NCBI GenBank assembly: GCA_025464005.1
Contig: JAODBO010000145.1
Coordinates: 95,279 to 159,278 of the forward strand
DNA length: 64,000 nucleotides
Source of the DNA: Acidimicrobiaceae bacterium
Lineage (GTDB): Bacteria; Actinomycetota; Acidimicrobiia; Acidimicrobiales; Bog-793
Direction of reading: 5' to 3'
Shown: piece by piece, positions 62,525 to 64,000 of the stretch
How positions within the stretch are numbered: the first letter of the stretch is position 1
Layout: each line of letters begins with the position of its first letter
Notes under the pieces: model-generated
The model's input: the letters and a program-made list of their open reading frames with translations, nothing else
Databases searched by the model: none
Told to the model about the DNA's origin: nothing
Position numbers and translations under genes: made by a program

Positions 62525-63685
62525 GTGAACCCGAGCGACATGGTCGACGACGACGCGGCCGAAAGCGTCAATCCCACCGGGAAGTTTCGTATCTACCTCG
62601 GAGCGGTGGCGGGCGTCGGCAAGACGTGGGCGATGCTCGACGAAGGCTGGCGGCGCCACGACCGCGGCCGCGACGTCGTCGTCGGATTCGTCGAGACCCA
62701 CCGCCGGCAACACACCGCCGAGCAGATCCGCGACCTCGAGGTCGTGCCGAGGCGCCGCGTTGAGTACCGAGGCGCCACCTTCGAGGAGATGGACGTCGAC
62801 GCGATCCTGGCGCGCCACCCCGACGTCGCGCTGGTCGACGAGCTCGCGCATACCAACGTCCCCGGCTCCGGTAGGAACGAGAAGCGTTGGCAGGACGTCT
62901 TCGAGCTGCTCGATGCCGGGATCGCCGTCGTGAGCACGGTCAACGTCCAGCATCTCGAAAGCATCGCGGACGCCGTGGAGCAGATCACCGGCGTCCGGGT
63001 CCGCGAGCGCGTCCCCGACTGGGTGGTGCGCAAGGCCGACCAGCTAGAGCTGATCGACTCCTCGCCGCAGCAGTTGCGCAGGCGCATGGTGCACGGCAAC
63101 GTCTACCCAGCCGACAAGGTCCCCGATGCCTTGGCCGGCTTCTTCAGGACCGAGAACCTCGTAGCACTGCGGGAGCTCGCGCTGCGATTCGTCGCCGACG
63201 AGACCGAGGACGAGCTGCTCGCCTACCTCGCGCGGCACCGCAAGAGCGCCGTCTGGGACACGAACGAGCGCATCATGGTCGCCGTCACGGGGGCACCCGG
63301 AACGCCGGCCGTGGTGCGCCGTGCGGCTCGCATCGCCTTACGGGTGAAGGGGGACCTCCACGTCGTCCACGTCAAGACGGACAGCTCGAGCGCCGCCGAC
63401 GGGCGCACCGTCGACGAGGTGCGCCATCTGGTCGAGGACGTGGGCGGCGTCTGGCACGACGTGGCCGGAGACGACCCCGCGCGAACCCTCGTCACCTTCG
63501 CGCGCGACAACCAGGTCACCCAGATCGTGCTCGGCTCCAGCCGACGGAGCAGGCTCGAAGAGATTACCCGTGGCTCGGTCGTCAGCCGAGTGCTGCGTTT
63601 CGCTGCCGACGACGGGATCGACGTCCACGTCATCGCCCGGCGCGAGCCGGAGGAGCGCCCGGAGTCGACGATCGCGAACTCCTGA
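62525..63685 (+). CDS. kdpD: KdpD N-terminal half: KdpD sensor domain plus Usp domain
   Basis: 386 residues from GTG 62525 (GGGAG 9 nt upstream). KdpD domain with Walker A GAVAGVGKTWAMLDEGWRRH and Walker B-like PDVALVDELAHTNVPGSGRN, then a universal-stress-protein domain (VWDTNERIMVAVTGAPGTPA, VTQIVLGSSRRSRLEEITRG). It ends where fused KdpD proteins continue into DUF4118. 386 plus 516 residues equals a normal full KdpD (about 900), so the gene has been split and the kinase half lies inverted. Confidence 0.9.
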   Translation: MNPSDMVDDDAAESVNPTGKFRIYLGAVAGVGKTWAMLDEGWRRHDRGRDVVVGFVETHRRQHTAEQIRDLEVVPRRRVEYRGATFEEMDVDAILARHPDVALVDELAHTNVPGSGRNEKRWQDVFELLDAGIAVVSTVNVQHLESIADAVEQITGVRVRERVPDWVVRKADQLELIDSSPQQLRRRMVHGNVYPADKVPDALAGFFRTENLVALRELALRFVADETEDELLAYLARHRKSAVWDTNERIMVAVTGAPGTPAVVRRAARIALRVKGDLHVVHVKTDSSSAADGRTVDEVRHLVEDVGGVWHDVAGDDPARTLVTFARDNQVTQIVLGSSRRSRLEEITRGSVVSRVLRFAADDGIDVHVIARREPEERPESTIANS

Positions 63686-63743
63686 AGCGCCACCGGGGAG
63701 CCGAGCCCGCGAATCGCCTCCCCGGCAGTCCCTGCATTGGGCG

Positions 63744-64000
63744 TTACCAGGACGACGCAGCCCGGGCGCTGTAGCGGCCGCCCGACCGGACGACGCGCAC
63801 CTCGAGGCCGAAGCACTCACTGAGCGGCGCGTCCGCAAGCACGTCGTCGGCGAGCCCGGACGCGACGGCCCTGCCTTCACGCAGGAGCAGTGCGTGGCTC
63901 GTCGAGCTGGGCAGCTCCTCCAGCGTGTGTGCGACCTGCACGGTCGCGGGTCCCTCGGGCGCCGCGGCGAGCTCGTCGAGCGCCGTGATCAGCGCCTCCC
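63744..64000 (-). CDS. ABC transporter ATPase, partial (C-terminal end only)
   Basis: The last ~85 residues of an ABC ATPase running off the right edge: ATVQVAHTLEELPSSTSHAL contains the H-loop His, followed by LLLREGRAVASGLADDVLAD and LSECFGLEVRVVRSGGRYSA, the usual end of importer-type ATPases. Substrate cannot be told from this piece. Confidence 0.75.
   Translation of the reverse strand, partial: EALITALDELAAAPEGPATVQVAHTLEELPSSTSHALLLREGRAVASGLADDVLADAPLSECFGLEVRVVRSGGRYSARAASSW

Overview
The window is high-G+C DNA from an actinobacterium (Actinomycetota). An acidimicrobial or related aerobic soil or water lineage is my inference, not something the sequence proves. The actinobacterial signs are an alternate rho-rpmE-prfA-prmC-tsaC block, a Rho with a long Arg/Gly/Gln-rich insertion, a mycothiol-type DinB protein, ANTAR regulators, DUF6457, DUF6458 and DUF5134 proteins, and many start codons placed 6-8 bases after a TANNNT box, which looks like leaderless transcription.

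Layout. 1-5.2 kb (minus strand): translation and termination genes tsaC (partial), prmC, prfA, rpmE, rho. 5.2-12.8 kb (minus): an alpha-glucan locus with a ROK regulator, GH15 glucoamylase-like enzyme, binding protein, two permeases and a GH66-like enzyme. 12.9-16.7 kb (minus): thrC, hom, lysA. 16.8 kb: tRNA-Arg(CCG) on plus. 17-25.1 kb: a Fic protein and a complete Wadjet (JetABCD) anti-plasmid system. 25.4-30.2 kb: membrane and secreted proteins, an STAS protein and two GAF-ANTAR regulators in visibly AT-richer DNA. 30.2-32.8 kb: an Fpg/Nei-type glycosylase and argS. 32.8-38.1 kb: an FdhF/YdeP-like molybdoenzyme, fdhD, DUF6457, moaC and split XdhC genes. 38.3-47.2 kb: a DUF5134 membrane protein and a form I aerobic CO dehydrogenase operon, coxM-S-L-F-mocA-D-G-E. 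47.2-56.2 kb: a LysR regulator, modABC, an XRE/PBP regulator, mobA, moaE, moeA, moaA and moaD. 56.2-59.4 kb: a DUF1800/DUF1501 secreted-protein operon. 59.7-64 kb: mogA, a DinB-type protein, a KdpD split into two divergent genes, and the tail of an ABC ATPase.

How it works together. From 32.8 to 60.2 kb the window is almost entirely molybdenum biology: molybdate uptake (modABC), molybdopterin synthesis (moaA, C, D, E, mogA, moeA), nucleotide attachment (MobA for a bis-MGD enzyme, MocA for the cytosine form), sulfuration and insertion chaperones (FdhD, XdhC/CoxF), and two client enzymes, CO dehydrogenase and a formate-dehydrogenase-like oxidoreductase. CoxD, CoxE and CoxG would mature the Cu-Mo site and tether the enzyme to the membrane. 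The organism can probably scavenge CO as an electron source.

The best new signals are: a duplicated promoter module (CTAAG-N6-CTTAGGTC-N4-TTGACA, followed by GGGGCGCAT) in front of both the DUF5134 gene and coxM; an Ala in CoxL where the hydroxyarginine beside the catalytic Cys normally sits; a run of leaderless-type promoters on molybdenum genes; a tRNA-Arg/argS pair apparently pushed apart by an island carrying Wadjet; a GC hairpin at the binding-protein/permease junction; and the split, inverted KdpD.
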